Positions 25,114 to 33,872 are shown, counted from the stretch's first letter. The stretch is 64,000 nucleotides of DNA from JAYQKL01 sp049890195 (GCA_049890195.1 JBMHBY010000009.1:1-64000); one strand, 5' to 3'. Program-made: numbers and translations. The notes: generated from the sequence alone by a model not told the origin.

Positions 25114-25947
25114 TCAATACATCCAGGTGCCGCCACCGACATTGATCAACTGACCGGTGATATATCCGGCCGCATCAGAGCACAGGAACATCGCACAGTT
25201 GGCGATATCGACAGGGCGGCCGAGCCGTTTGATCGGCAGGCTGCTCATATTGTAAAGTGTTCCGTCCTCCATGGCCTGCTGCATGCCGTCCGGTGTGCCC
25301 ATCATGTCGAAACCGTATTTGCGCCAGAAACTGCCTTCCCCGATATCCTCCTCACTCTCGGGCACAATCCAGCCCGGGGCAATCGTGTTGACACGGACCC
25401 CTTTGGGCGCCCATTCCCAGGCCAGATTTTTGGTGAAGACATGCACAAACCCCTTCACGCTGCCATAGCTGACCAGCTGGGCGGCGGCCTCCCCGTTGAG
25501 GGCGGAGGTGGAGCCGATATTGACGACGGAGCCGGTTGCGCGTCCGACCATGTCCTCTGAGACGGCCTGACAGCAGTTGATGATGCCGTTAATGTTGACG
25601 TCAACCTCCCAGGCGGTGTCTTCCGGTTTTAAATCCTCAAAATTGCATGGATGGCTGGCGCCGCCGGCATTGTTGATCAGATAGTCGACCGGGCCGAAGG
25701 CTTTGCGGGTCTGTGCGACCATGGCATCCACTGAGGCTCTGTCCGTGACATCGGTCTGAATGGCAAGGACCTGTCCCTCATAGCCGCGTTCTTTGGCGGT
25801 CGCCTCCAGTTTGCGCCCGCTTTCAATGTCGCGTGACGCACTCACCGTGTTGATGCCCGACTCGGCAAAAGCCAAAACCATGCCTTGTCCAATGCCGCCA
25901 CTGCCGCCGGTGATGATGGCCGTCTTGCCTTTCAATCCCAGTTCCAT
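25114..25947 (-). CDS. Short-chain dehydrogenase/reductase
   Basis: The 277-residue SDR has the cofactor motif TGGSGGIGQGM at residues 14-24, NNAGG near 92, and the active-site pair in SYGSVKG (YxxxK). The C-terminal FLCSDAAGYITGQLINVGGG is the usual SDR ending. NAD(P)-dependent oxidoreduction of an alcohol or ketone is expected; substrate unknown. CAGGAGGGG precedes the ATG. It starts 124 bases after the amidotransferase, so it may have its own promoter or share the upstream one. Confidence 0.88.
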   Translation of the reverse strand: MELGLKGKTAIITGGSGGIGQGMVLAFAESGINTVSASRDIESGRKLEATAKERGYEGQVLAIQTDVTDRASVDAMVAQTRKAFGPVDYLINNAGGASHPCNFEDLKPEDTAWEVDVNINGIINCCQAVSEDMVGRATGSVVNIGSTSALNGEAAAQLVSYGSVKGFVHVFTKNLAWEWAPKGVRVNTIAPGWIVPESEEDIGEGSFWRKYGFDMMGTPDGMQQAMEDGTLYNMSSLPIKRLGRPVDIANCAMFLCSDAAGYITGQLINVGGGTWMY

Positions 25948-26071
25948 GATGTAACCCCTCCTGACTCATGATTGTTCCTTATTGCACTTATCGGCAATTA
26001 ATGAATGCTGACATCCAGCTTAGGAAGCCGGTATCGATGAGGCAAATGTTTTGTTGTGAGGAGGTTATGGT

Positions 26072-26914
26072 TCAACGGTCGAAAAAATGGGCCAGCCAGT
26101 TTTTCAATTCATGAGCATTTGCTTCGGGATGACGCATTGCCGGATCAAACCGGTGTTTGATTTCCAGGTCGTTTCGGCCCGTGTCGCTTTGATAGGCGGA
26201 AAGTTCGTCTGAAAACAAATCCACATCGGCTTCCACGGCAAACACTCCGTCATTGACCAAGGCCTGTTTGCGGGTTTGGGCAAGCCTGGACATTTCCGCA
26301 TAATCATACTCCGAGTGATATTGGGTGGCCCAAAAATGCCCGTTCAGAAAACGAACATCCAAAGATTGGACAGCGGAATGCGCGTTGCCGGACAACACAA
26401 GGGTTTGTTCCGGCAAAACAGTGATGCTGTCACGATGAGACGCAAAACAGGCATAGCGGTCCGGCTTGCCCTGCAGCATGGGGTGGGCTTTGCCCGCCTC
26501 GGTTTTGACGATGTCGGTGATGTAGCCGAATTCACGTCCAAGCGGGTTGGCTTCAATGGTCCCACCGGCCGTGGCGCAGGCGAGTTGGGCACCCCAGCAG
26601 CTTCCGAACTGCGGAATGCCGCGGTCAAAAAACGCATGACATAAATTGATGTGACTGGCGGATGCGGGGTTGTCTGCGGACAGAAAAAGGTTTGAGCCTG
26701 TCCAGCAGGCGCCGTCATATTTTTCCGGACCAAGCGGGTCTGGGTCCAGCAAGGCGATATTGTAAATTTCTGTTTGTGCATCAGGCACGAGCGCGTCCAG
26801 AAGCTTCTGATACAACCTGCCGCCAAGAGTTGCCCCTGATCTTTGCAACCCCAGCTGGCCGTCGGTGTCATAACAGTCAATAATGACAATGCGGAGCGGT
26901 TTTGACATGGTCAT
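26072..26914 (-). CDS. Class I glutamine amidotransferase-like protein
   Basis: The 280-residue protein has a free-standing GATase1 domain: nucleophile Cys106 in QFGSCWGAQLA, and His200-Glu202 in ATQYHSEYDY, completing the catalytic triad. The fold suggests release of ammonia from glutamine or hydrolysis of a related gamma-glutamyl or amide bond, as in PuuD-like enzymes. The ATG at 26914 overlaps the dioxygenase stop (ATGA), so it was preferred to a second ATG two codons later. Coupling to a dioxygenase and an aldehyde dehydrogenase points to breakdown of an amide or amine compound, which is inference. Confidence 0.82.
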   Translation of the reverse strand: MTMSKPLRIVIIDCYDTDGQLGLQRSGATLGGRLYQKLLDALVPDAQTEIYNIALLDPDPLGPEKYDGACWTGSNLFLSADNPASASHINLCHAFFDRGIPQFGSCWGAQLACATAGGTIEANPLGREFGYITDIVKTEAGKAHPMLQGKPDRYACFASHRDSITVLPEQTLVLSGNAHSAVQSLDVRFLNGHFWATQYHSEYDYAEMSRLAQTRKQALVNDGVFAVEADVDLFSDELSAYQSDTGRNDLEIKHRFDPAMRHPEANAHELKNWLAHFFDR

Positions 26915-27768
26915 CCCAGTGTTTCGCCGTTGACGGTGATGCGGTAGATGATGCGCTCATGGTCGGGATAATCATCCATGGCGGCATGTTGCACAATACG
27001 GTTGTCCCAGATCGCAACGGTTCCGGCTTCCCATGTGAAGCGGCACTGAAAATCCTCCCTGACGCAGTAGCGCAGCAGATGGTCTAGCAGCGGGCGGCTC
27101 TCCTCAATGCTCCAGCCCTTGAAGTGGCTGGTGAACATCGGGTTCAGATAAAGCGCCTTTTTCCCTGTCACCGGATGGCTGATGACCACCGGATGCTCGG
27201 TCTGGTCGGTGATGATGTCGCTGCGGGTGTATTGGATCGGGCCGTCCGTGTCGTATTTTTCCAAGGCTGTGTCAGAGGTGTAGGCGTCATGGGCACTGTG
27301 TATGGCGGTCAACCCGTTCAGCGTCTCCTTCAGCCCATCAGACAGGCGTTCATAAGCCAGCTGCTGATTGGCGAATAAGGTGTCGCCGCCGACCGGGGGG
27401 ACTTTTTCGGCATAAAGTATGGAGCCAAGGCTGGGTTCCTTGAAAAAGGAATTGTCCGAGTGCCAGCCGACCCCGAAGCTGGCGCGATGGCCGGCCGGTT
27501 TGTGCATTTTGATGATTTCAGGATGGTTTTCCATGCCTTTGACAATGGGGTGCACCTCCAGACTCCCGAAGCGTCTGGCAAACGCCACCTGACTGTCCAA
27601 ACCAAGTTTCTGGTTGCGGAACCCGATGGCGCCGAATGCGAAAAGGGCTTGGCGGATCTCCTCAAACTGCGTATCCGACAGGTCGGCGGCCAGGTCAACA
27701 CCGTCAATCATGGCGCCCATGGCGCTGCTGATTTTTTTCACGGTCAAGGTTTTGAATGTCATGCTCAT
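26911..27768 (-). CDS. TauD/TfdA-family 2-oxoglutarate-dependent dioxygenase
   Basis: The 285-residue protein has the iron triad His103-x-Asp105 (GWHSDNSFF) and distal His261 (IVQHAAMDD), with Arg272 and Arg276 at the spacing that binds 2-oxoglutarate and substrate carboxylate or sulfonate in TauD. Length matches TauD (about 283). The enzyme should hydroxylate an organic acid, sulfonate or amine, often cleaving a C-S or C-N bond. It starts 4 bases after the aldehyde dehydrogenase and overlaps the amidotransferase by 4. The exact substrate is not readable. Confidence 0.88.
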   Translation of the reverse strand: MSMTFKTLTVKKISSAMGAMIDGVDLAADLSDTQFEEIRQALFAFGAIGFRNQKLGLDSQVAFARRFGSLEVHPIVKGMENHPEIIKMHKPAGHRASFGVGWHSDNSFFKEPSLGSILYAEKVPPVGGDTLFANQQLAYERLSDGLKETLNGLTAIHSAHDAYTSDTALEKYDTDGPIQYTRSDIITDQTEHPVVISHPVTGKKALYLNPMFTSHFKGWSIEESRPLLDHLLRYCVREDFQCRFTWEAGTVAIWDNRIVQHAAMDDYPDHERIIYRITVNGETLG

Positions 27769-27772
27769 CTCG

Positions 27773-29146
27773 TCACCCTGTTTTCAAATGAAAGGATTTA
27801 GGACGGGTCAGGCTGTCAAAGCCCATAGCGGACAATGTACAGCCGTGCCCCGAGTCTTTGACGCCGGTCCAGGCAAGCATTGGGTCAAGGTAATCGCATC
27901 GATTCAAAAACACCGTGCCGGTGTCCAGCCTGTCGCCGATTTGTTTTGCGCCCTGTACATCCTTGCTCCAGATTGAGGCCGTCAGCCCGTACGCACTGTC
28001 ATTCATCAGCGTGATGGCCTCATCATCATCCTTGACCGGCATGATGCCAACAACCGGCCCGAAACTCTCTTCGCGCATAACGCCCATATCATGCGTCACA
28101 TCCGTCAGAACCTGCGGGGGGAGGTAGGGGCTGCCCCGCTTATCATCGACCGACAGATGCGCCCGGGCACCGTTTGTCACAGCTTCGGCAATCTGATCGC
28201 GGACCATATCGGCGGCCTTGGCGGAGACCATCGGACCCAGAGTTGTCTCCGGATCCATCGGGTCACCGAGTTGGAGCTTTTCCGCTTCGGCGATAAAGGC
28301 ATCGACAAAGGTGTCATACACGGCTGTATGAACATAGATCCGTTCAACGCCGCAGCAGGACTGCCCGCTGTTGAAAAAGGCGCCATCGACCAGTTCCGTG
28401 ACGGCCAAATCCAAATCTGCATCCTGTCGAACATAGGCCGGGTCTTTGCCGCCCAATTCCAATCCCGCTCCGGCGAAGCCGCCAGACAAGGCATTGACCA
28501 CGGCATGCCCGCCGCCGACGGAGCCTGTGAAAGCGGTGTGGTCAATTCTGCCGGAGGCCAGCAGTTCAGCCGTCCCGTCATGCGACAGGAACAGATGTTG
28601 AAAAACGCCGTCAGGCAATCCGGCGGCGGCAAACGCCTCCTGCCATCTTGTCGCGGCCAACGGGGTTTGTGAGGCATGTTTGAGGATAACACTGTTGCCG
28701 GCCGCCAAAGCGGGGATGATGACGTTGACGGAGGTCAGGAATGGGTAGTTCCAGGGGGCGAGCACGGCGACGACTCCGACGGGGGTTTTGCGGATGAACC
28801 GCTCAAAACCCTGTTTTTCCGGCAATTGTATATCTGCAAGCGCCTGCGGTGCCAAATGCAACATGGTTTGTCCGCGTTCCACCAAGCCGTCCACCTCTTT
28901 CGGGCTGAACCGGATCGGGCGGCCCATTTGTCGCGTGATTTCTGCGCCGATGTCCATTTTCTGCTCCTGCAGATGGACGAGGGCGCGGTGCAGCATTTCA
29001 ATGCGTTGCGTTAACGGGCGCGTTTTCCATGTTTTTTGCGCCTGTGCCGCACGTTCAATAGTGGTGTCAATTTCAGACATTGCGGCATGAAAACCTGCAA
29101 AGACCTGGGAACCGTCAGCCGGGGATCTGCAAATAAAATCAGTCAT
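27773..29146 (-). CDS. NAD(P)-dependent aldehyde dehydrogenase
   Basis: The 457-residue protein has the family residues Asn133 (APWNYPF), Glu230 (LELGGKDP) and Cys264 (NSGQSCCGVER), and the C-terminal EESFGPVVGIMPV with TGTVFLNRCD. It oxidises an aldehyde to the acid. It is somewhat shorter than the usual 480-500 residues, mainly at the N-terminus. It is the first gene of the five-gene minus-strand cluster, and a perfect palindrome lies 22 bases before its ATG. Confidence 0.92.
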   Translation of the reverse strand: MTDFICRSPADGSQVFAGFHAAMSEIDTTIERAAQAQKTWKTRPLTQRIEMLHRALVHLQEQKMDIGAEITRQMGRPIRFSPKEVDGLVERGQTMLHLAPQALADIQLPEKQGFERFIRKTPVGVVAVLAPWNYPFLTSVNVIIPALAAGNSVILKHASQTPLAATRWQEAFAAAGLPDGVFQHLFLSHDGTAELLASGRIDHTAFTGSVGGGHAVVNALSGGFAGAGLELGGKDPAYVRQDADLDLAVTELVDGAFFNSGQSCCGVERIYVHTAVYDTFVDAFIAEAEKLQLGDPMDPETTLGPMVSAKAADMVRDQIAEAVTNGARAHLSVDDKRGSPYLPPQVLTDVTHDMGVMREESFGPVVGIMPVKDDDEAITLMNDSAYGLTASIWSKDVQGAKQIGDRLDTGTVFLNRCDYLDPMLAWTGVKDSGHGCTLSAMGFDSLTRPKSFHLKTG

Positions 29147-29168
29147 GTCGTAGTGCCTGAAAAGATGA

Positions 29169-29185
29169 ATATAATGTCATTATAT
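29169..29185 (-). promoter_or_regulatory. Perfect 17-bp palindrome over the aldehyde dehydrogenase promoter (candidate operator)
   Basis: ATATAATG-T-CATTATAT is a perfect inverted repeat with 8-bp arms. On the minus strand a TATAAT at 29179-29184 lies within it and would serve as the -10 box of the cluster. A repressor binding here would block transcription of all five genes. No regulator gene is nearby, so the cognate protein is unknown. The -35 region is weak. Confidence 0.6.
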
Positions 29186-29244
29186 ATGTGAAAATGAACT
29201 TTAAAAAAAGCAAAAGCGTGTCTATCACACCGCAATTTTAAGGC

Positions 29245-29272
29245 TTGCCATGAAAACCCTTCTGGACATTAT
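29245..29272 (+). promoter_or_regulatory. Candidate promoter of the AGCS symporter gene
   Basis: TTGCCA (29245-29250) and CATTAT (29267-29272) are spaced by 16 bases and lie about 58 bases before the symporter ATG. Four of six bases match in each hexamer relative to consensus or better. It would fire away from the divergent palindrome-covered promoter. Confidence 0.45.
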
Positions 29273-29329
29273 GGCTGACTTGGTCTGGAATCATGTCATG
29301 GTTTTAGAAACCAAAAAACAGAGGGAAAA

Positions 29330-30835
29330 ATGCTTAAGAAAAGATTAGCCGCACTCATGCTGTTGTTTCCCAACGCAGCCATGGCACAATCCATTGACGA
29401 GACCATCAACAATCTAGTTCAACCACTGACGGATCTGTTGTCGTCATTTATCTTTTATTCGGTTCCGATTGCCGGGGCGGATGTACCCTTGATTGTCTGC
29501 TGGCTAATTTTCGGGGCTTTTTTCTTCACTGCCTATCTGGGCTTCATCAATCTGCGGGGGTTCCGGCACGCCATTGATATTGTCCGCGGTGTGTACAGCG
29601 ACAAGAACTCCACGGGGGAAATCACCCATTTTCAGGCTTTGACGGCGGCCGTATCCGGCACAGTCGGCATCGGGAATATTGCTGGAGTGGCGATTACGGT
29701 CTCGATTGGGGGACCTGGCGCGATTTTCTGGCTGATCATCGCCGGGCTGGTCGGGATGACCACCAAATTTGTCGAATGTACGCTGGGTGTCAAATACCGT
29801 GTGGTCAATGCCGACGGCACGGTATCAGGTGGGCCGATGTACTATCTGCGTGACGGTCTTGCCAAGCGCGGTTTTGCCGGGTTCGGAAAATATCTCGGGG
29901 CGTTTTATGCCGCCAGCATTGTCATCGGCTGTCTTGGTGTCGGCAATATGTTCCAGTCCAATCAGGCTTTTGTGCAGCTCAAGGAAGTGTCCGGCGGTGT
30001 GGACAGCCCGCTGGTCGGTTACGGCTGGCTTGTCGGGCTGGCGATGGCGGCGTTGGTCGGACTGATCCTGATCGGCGGCATCAAGTCGATCGCCAACACG
30101 ACCTCCAAGCTGGTGCCGTTCATGGTCGTCATTTATGTCGTGGGTGCCACAATTGTGATTTTGATGAACATCACACAAGTGCCGGCGGCCATTGTCGCCA
30201 TTGTGACCGGCGCGTTTTCGATGGAAGGTATGTCCGGCGGCATGATCGGCATCATGATCCTTGGCTTCAAGCGCGCCGCCTTCTCCAATGAAGCAGGCCT
30301 CGGCTCGGCTGCCATCGCCCATTCCGCGGTCAAAACAGATAAGCCGGTCACGGAAGGGTTTGTCGCGCTGCTGGAACCGTTTATTGACACCGTGGTCATC
30401 TGTACCCTGACCGGGCTGGTTCTGGTGACGTCCCTGCCGCCCGAAACCATCTCCGGCGGCGGGTTGTCCGGCATTGAGCTGACCTCTGCGGCCTTTGAGT
30501 CGAAAATTTCCTGGTCGCCGGTACCGCTCTCTTTCGTCGCGCTGATGTTCGCTTTTTCCACCATGTTGGCGTGGGCTTATTACGGCACCAAAGGCTGGAC
30601 TTATCTGGTCGGGGAGGGGAAAAACAAGGAACGGGCCTTCGGTCTGATTTTCTGCATATTCATCGTGATCGGGGCGTCGGTGCAACTGAATGCCATTCTG
30701 GACTTTGCCGATGCCCTGATTTTTGTCATGGCCATACCAAACCTGATTGGCCTGTATATGCTGGCGCCTGAGATTAAACAGGATTTGGCTGATTACTGGC
30801 AGGATATACAGAGTGCGAAGTCACGGCTTGAATAA
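29330..30835 (+). CDS. Sodium:alanine/glycine symporter (AGCS family)
   Basis: The 501-residue membrane protein starts with a hydrophobic signal-like stretch and then shows about eleven transmembrane helices. AGCS signatures include AVSGTVGIGNIAGVAITVSIGG, split here as TVGIGNIAGVA and SIGGPGAIFW, then FKRAAFSNEAGLGSAAIAHS and YYGTKGWTYL. It takes up alanine, glycine or a related small amino acid with sodium. GAGGGAAAAATG marks the start. It is divergent from the catabolic cluster, 183 bases away, and could import its substrate, which is inference. Confidence 0.92.
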   Translation: MLKKRLAALMLLFPNAAMAQSIDETINNLVQPLTDLLSSFIFYSVPIAGADVPLIVCWLIFGAFFFTAYLGFINLRGFRHAIDIVRGVYSDKNSTGEITHFQALTAAVSGTVGIGNIAGVAITVSIGGPGAIFWLIIAGLVGMTTKFVECTLGVKYRVVNADGTVSGGPMYYLRDGLAKRGFAGFGKYLGAFYAASIVIGCLGVGNMFQSNQAFVQLKEVSGGVDSPLVGYGWLVGLAMAALVGLILIGGIKSIANTTSKLVPFMVVIYVVGATIVILMNITQVPAAIVAIVTGAFSMEGMSGGMIGIMILGFKRAAFSNEAGLGSAAIAHSAVKTDKPVTEGFVALLEPFIDTVVICTLTGLVLVTSLPPETISGGGLSGIELTSAAFESKISWSPVPLSFVALMFAFSTMLAWAYYGTKGWTYLVGEGKNKERAFGLIFCIFIVIGASVQLNAILDFADALIFVMAIPNLIGLYMLAPEIKQDLADYWQDIQSAKSRLE

Positions 30836-30849
30836 AGGTAACTGTATCG

Positions 30850-31587
30850 ATGGAGTTGGATAGAGAGCGGGTTTACAATTCCCCGCGTCAAAGACTGGCC
30901 TGGCATCAGCACTTACTGAAAGCACGCTTCAAGCGGCCTCACAAACACACGGTTCAGGCATGGCTGCCCTACATCAAGCAAAAGGGGGTGGCATTGGATG
31001 TCGGTGCGCATTTCGGCTATATCGCCAAGGAGCTGGCTGATTTAAAAACGCATGATCTGACCATCCATGCATTTGAACCGATTGCCTATTGCCATGCAAT
31101 CCTGAGCAAAATCAGTCGGCGGCGGCCGCAAATCATCCCCGAAACCGTCGCCCTGTCAGACCAGCCCGGTGCGTTTGACATCTCCATCCCCGTCAAGGCG
31201 AGCGGTCGTATGGGCATTGGCCTGTCGCATCTCGGTGCGGAAACACAACGCGACTATATTCTGGAAAAGGTGGAGGTGACGACGCTGGACACCTTTGCTG
31301 ATGAGCGCGGGCTGGAGAACATTGTCCTGATCAAGGCTGATGTTGAGGGCGCGGAGGGTCTGGTGCTCAAGGGCGGGATGGAGGTCATTCGCCGTGACCT
31401 GCCGACAATTGTCCTGGAGATCAGCGACGCGTTTTGTCAGCGCATGAATTACCGGGCGTCAGATATTTTCGACAGTTTGACGGCTCTAGGTTATCAAAGC
31501 CTGATTTATCAGGCCGAGAACCAGTTTGTTGAGACAGCCGGTTATGCAGGCACAACCGACTATCTCTTCTATCATCCGAAACCTTAA
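30850..31587 (+). CDS. FkbM-family methyltransferase
   Basis: The 245-residue protein has an AdoMet-binding motif LDVGAHFGYIAKELADL near residue 50 and the FkbM signature NIVLIKADVEGAEGLVLKGG near residue 160. It should O- or N-methylate an unknown acceptor, often a sugar or small metabolite. AAAGG precedes the ATG, which lies 14 bases after the symporter stop, so the two genes are probably co-transcribed. The stop overlaps the convergent thiolase stop by four bases. Confidence 0.85.
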   Translation: MELDRERVYNSPRQRLAWHQHLLKARFKRPHKHTVQAWLPYIKQKGVALDVGAHFGYIAKELADLKTHDLTIHAFEPIAYCHAILSKISRRRPQIIPETVALSDQPGAFDISIPVKASGRMGIGLSHLGAETQRDYILEKVEVTTLDTFADERGLENIVLIKADVEGAEGLVLKGGMEVIRRDLPTIVLEISDAFCQRMNYRASDIFDSLTALGYQSLIYQAENQFVETAGYAGTTDYLFYHPKP

Positions 31588-32768
31588 AAGATTTCAATCA
31601 GACCGGCGGCACCCATGCCGCCGCCAATGCACATGGTCACGACGCCGTATTTGGCGTTGCGGCGCTTGCCTTCGAGCAGGACGTGTCCGACCTGACGGGC
31701 ACCGGTCATGCCATAGGGGTGGCCGATCGAAATGGAACCGCCATTGACGTTGAGCTTTTCATTGTCCAGTCCGAGATGGTCACGGATATAGACAACCTGG
31801 GAGGCAAATGCCTCATTCAGTTCCCATAAATCAATGTCGTCCTGTTTCAGGCCGGTGCGCTCCAGCAGGCGCGGTATGGCGTATATCGGGCCGATGCCCA
31901 TCTCATCCGGTTCGCAGCCTGAAACCGTGTAGCCGCGCAGGGCGCCGAGCGGCTCCAGACCGCGTTTTTCGGCTTCCTTGGCCTCCATGACCACAACAGC
32001 GGCGGCACCGTCGGAAAGCTGGGAGGCATTGCCGGCGGTGACGAATTCGTTTTCGCCGCGGACCGGTTGCAGGCTGGCCAGCCCTTCCAATGTTGTGCCC
32101 GGGCGGTTGCATTCGTCGCGGTCAACGACATAATCCACCACGCTCTCTTCGCCGGTCTCTTTGTTGACGACCTTCATTTTGGTTTCCATGGGGACGATTT
32201 CATCGGCGTATTTATCCGCCTCTTGCGCCGCGGCGGTTCTTTGCTGGCTCTGCAGCGCATATTCGTCCTGGCTCTCGCGGGTCACGTTATAGCGATGGGC
32301 GACGACATCCGCGGTTTCGATCATCGGCATCCAGTGGGCCGGGTTTTCAGTGTGCAGATCCTCCTCAACAAAATGGTTCAGGTTGATGCCGCCCATCTGT
32401 ACAAGCGAGATGCTCTCAACGCCGCCGCCAATGGCGACCGGCACGCCTTCGGTCACGACACGACCGGTCGCCATGGCAATGGTCTGCAGGCCGGAGGAGC
32501 ATTGGCGGTTGACTGTGGTGCCGGACACGGTGACCGGGCAACCGGCGCTCATGGCCGCAACACGGCCGACATTGTGACCGGTTGCGCCTTCCGGGATGGC
32601 GCAGCCAAGAATGACGTCCTCGACCTCTCCGGCCTCGATACCAGCGCGTGAGATGGCGTGTTTGATGGCATGACCGGCCATTTTGGCGCCATGCGTCATG
32701 TTGAAACCCCCACGGCCGGATTTGGCGAGGCCGGTGCGGGCGGTTGAGACGATTACTGCTTCTCTCAT
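31584..32768 (-). CDS. Acetyl-CoA C-acyltransferase (thiolase)
   Basis: The 394-residue protein joins or cleaves beta-ketoacyl-CoA. Catalytic residues are visible: Cys in TVNRQCSSGLQTIAM near 90, His in SISIGHPYGMTGAR, and CIGGGMGAAGLIEIF at the end. The start at 32768 (MREAVIVSTARTG) has AGGGGGAA just upstream; an 18-codon longer frame has no family similarity. The SIGHPYGMTGAR form differs from the ALGHPLGASGAR of PhaA, so it is more likely a general beta-oxidation thiolase. Confidence 0.93.
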   Translation of the reverse strand: MREAVIVSTARTGLAKSGRGGFNMTHGAKMAGHAIKHAISRAGIEAGEVEDVILGCAIPEGATGHNVGRVAAMSAGCPVTVSGTTVNRQCSSGLQTIAMATGRVVTEGVPVAIGGGVESISLVQMGGINLNHFVEEDLHTENPAHWMPMIETADVVAHRYNVTRESQDEYALQSQQRTAAAQEADKYADEIVPMETKMKVVNKETGEESVVDYVVDRDECNRPGTTLEGLASLQPVRGENEFVTAGNASQLSDGAAAVVVMEAKEAEKRGLEPLGALRGYTVSGCEPDEMGIGPIYAIPRLLERTGLKQDDIDLWELNEAFASQVVYIRDHLGLDNEKLNVNGGSISIGHPYGMTGARQVGHVLLEGKRRNAKYGVVTMCIGGGMGAAGLIEIF

Positions 32769-32824
32769 GTTTTCCCCCTGTGAAAAAGTTACCCAACCTA
32801 ACGCATTCGGGGGCGCTGACAAAG

Positions 32825-32844
32825 AAAAAAGACGGTCATTCGTC
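32825..32844 (-). terminator. Weak candidate terminator before the thiolase gene
   Basis: On the minus strand GACG-A-ATGA-C-CGTC is followed by TTTTTTCTTT. The stem has only four to five pairs. It overlaps the end of the metallohydrolase gene and would separate it from the thiolase. The weak stem keeps confidence low. Confidence 0.35.
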
Positions 32845-33351
32845 CATCAAATTCACCCCATGCTCAAGATAGGCTTGTCTAAAGATTGCCGCAGCCTCTG
32901 ACCCGAGTGCCGTGTCAATCAGTTTCAGATGAGTGTTCAAAAAGCCCGTGCCATGTTTTTCCTGCCAGGTGTTTGCGGCATGGGCCAATTCATGCAGTAT
33001 GGTGAAATTGTCCCAACCGCCTCCGATCGCTTTCCAAGGTTCGCGTGGGGCCAAAGATATATGGCTGAATGTGATGTTGCCGCTTTCCCGATCTTTTATG
33101 AATTTTGCCAAGCCCAAGGAGCGGCGGCGAACAAACCAGCGTTTTTTGCCGATGCGAGGCATGGCTTTGAGGCGCACAGGGTGGGGGGCCTGCATGGCTT
33201 GCCAGACCGGAGAGGCGGTTATTCTGTCTGTAAAGGCCTGACAGGCGGCAAGGGTTGCATAACGCTGGTATTGGTCTTTCAGTTTTTTGCGGGCGGACCG
33301 TTCAGCGGCATAGACGCGGTGCCGGCCTGCATCATATCTGGTTGTACGCAC
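32836..33351 (-). CDS. Small HELAHA zinc metallohydrolase-like protein
   Basis: The 171-residue protein has a clear zinc-metallopeptidase motif ILHELAHAANTW near residue 120, followed by HGTGFLNTHLKLI, in which the downstream HG..F resembles SprT-like and TIGR04338-type metallohydrolases. The N-terminus (DAGRHRVYAAERSARKKL) also resembles the latter group, which I infer from memory. A GTG start at 33351 lies two bases after the stop of the upstream DUF962 gene with AGGA upstream; a longer frame overlaps that gene. Function unknown. Confidence 0.72.
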   Translation of the reverse strand: MRTTRYDAGRHRVYAAERSARKKLKDQYQRYATLAACQAFTDRITASPVWQAMQAPHPVRLKAMPRIGKKRWFVRRRSLGLAKFIKDRESGNITFSHISLAPREPWKAIGGGWDNFTILHELAHAANTWQEKHGTGFLNTHLKLIDTALGSEAAAIFRQAYLEHGVNLMDE

Positions 33352-33353
33352 TC

Positions 33354-33692
33354 TCAGGTAACATCCTGAACACCGGCTTTTTTCAGTTCCGGATCCAGCC
33401 GGCCGGCCAGCCAGAGAAAATACATTCTGAAATCGCTGATCAAGGACCAAAATGGGTATTTAAACGTCGCCGGCCTGTTTTTCTCGATTTTAAAATGGCC
33501 GAACCAGGCAAAGCCATAGCCGACAAGCGGAAAAGCCAACAACAGAAGATAGTTTTCGTTCAAGACCACCAAGGCCAGTACAAGTAACGCCAGGCTGGTG
33601 CCGATGTAATGCAGGCGGCGGTTGAACGGGTGGCTGTGTTCCCTCAGGTAAAACGGCCAGAAAACCTTATAGCTGTCTATTTCATTGCTCAT
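33354..33692 (-). CDS. DUF962 (Mpo1-like) membrane protein
   Basis: The 112-residue protein has FYLREHSHPFNRRLHYIGTS at the N-terminus, the DUF962 histidine motif, followed by two hydrophobic helices and AWFGHFKIEKNRPATF. The yeast relative Mpo1 is an iron-dependent alpha-oxidase of 2-hydroxy fatty acids, but bacterial short forms are not characterised. GAGGAGATATCGTC precedes the ATG. It is upstream of, and nearly abuts, the metallohydrolase gene. Confidence 0.82.
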   Translation of the reverse strand: MSNEIDSYKVFWPFYLREHSHPFNRRLHYIGTSLALLVLALVVLNENYLLLLAFPLVGYGFAWFGHFKIEKNRPATFKYPFWSLISDFRMYFLWLAGRLDPELKKAGVQDVT

Positions 33693-33790
33693 GACGATAT
33701 CTCCTCATCCGGTTTGAGTGTGCGTAATATTTCATTCTGATGCAAGGGTGAGATTTTCGGCAGATTCTGGGGGCTTGGTTATTTATGTCT

Positions 33791-33819
33791 TTGAAACTGG
33801 CCCAAAGCATTGCCATAAT
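33791..33819 (+). promoter_or_regulatory. Candidate promoter of mgtE
   Basis: TTGAAA (33791-33796) and CATAAT (33814-33819) are spaced by 17 bases, a good sigma-70 arrangement. Transcription would begin near 33826, leaving a leader of about 45 bases. That leader is too short for a magnesium riboswitch. Confidence 0.55.
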
Positions 33820-33872
33820 GTCGAAACAACGGATGGCGCGCGGCCATATCCTTTTAACACCTTGGGGCTGAC

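Noticed and set aside
33352..33450. Longer start for the HELAHA protein
   Set aside because: It would overlap the DUF962 gene by nearly 100 bases; a GTG just after that gene's stop fits better.
33820..33872. Possible magnesium riboswitch before mgtE
   Set aside because: The leader from the best promoter is about 45 bases, too short for an M-box, and no matching stems were seen.
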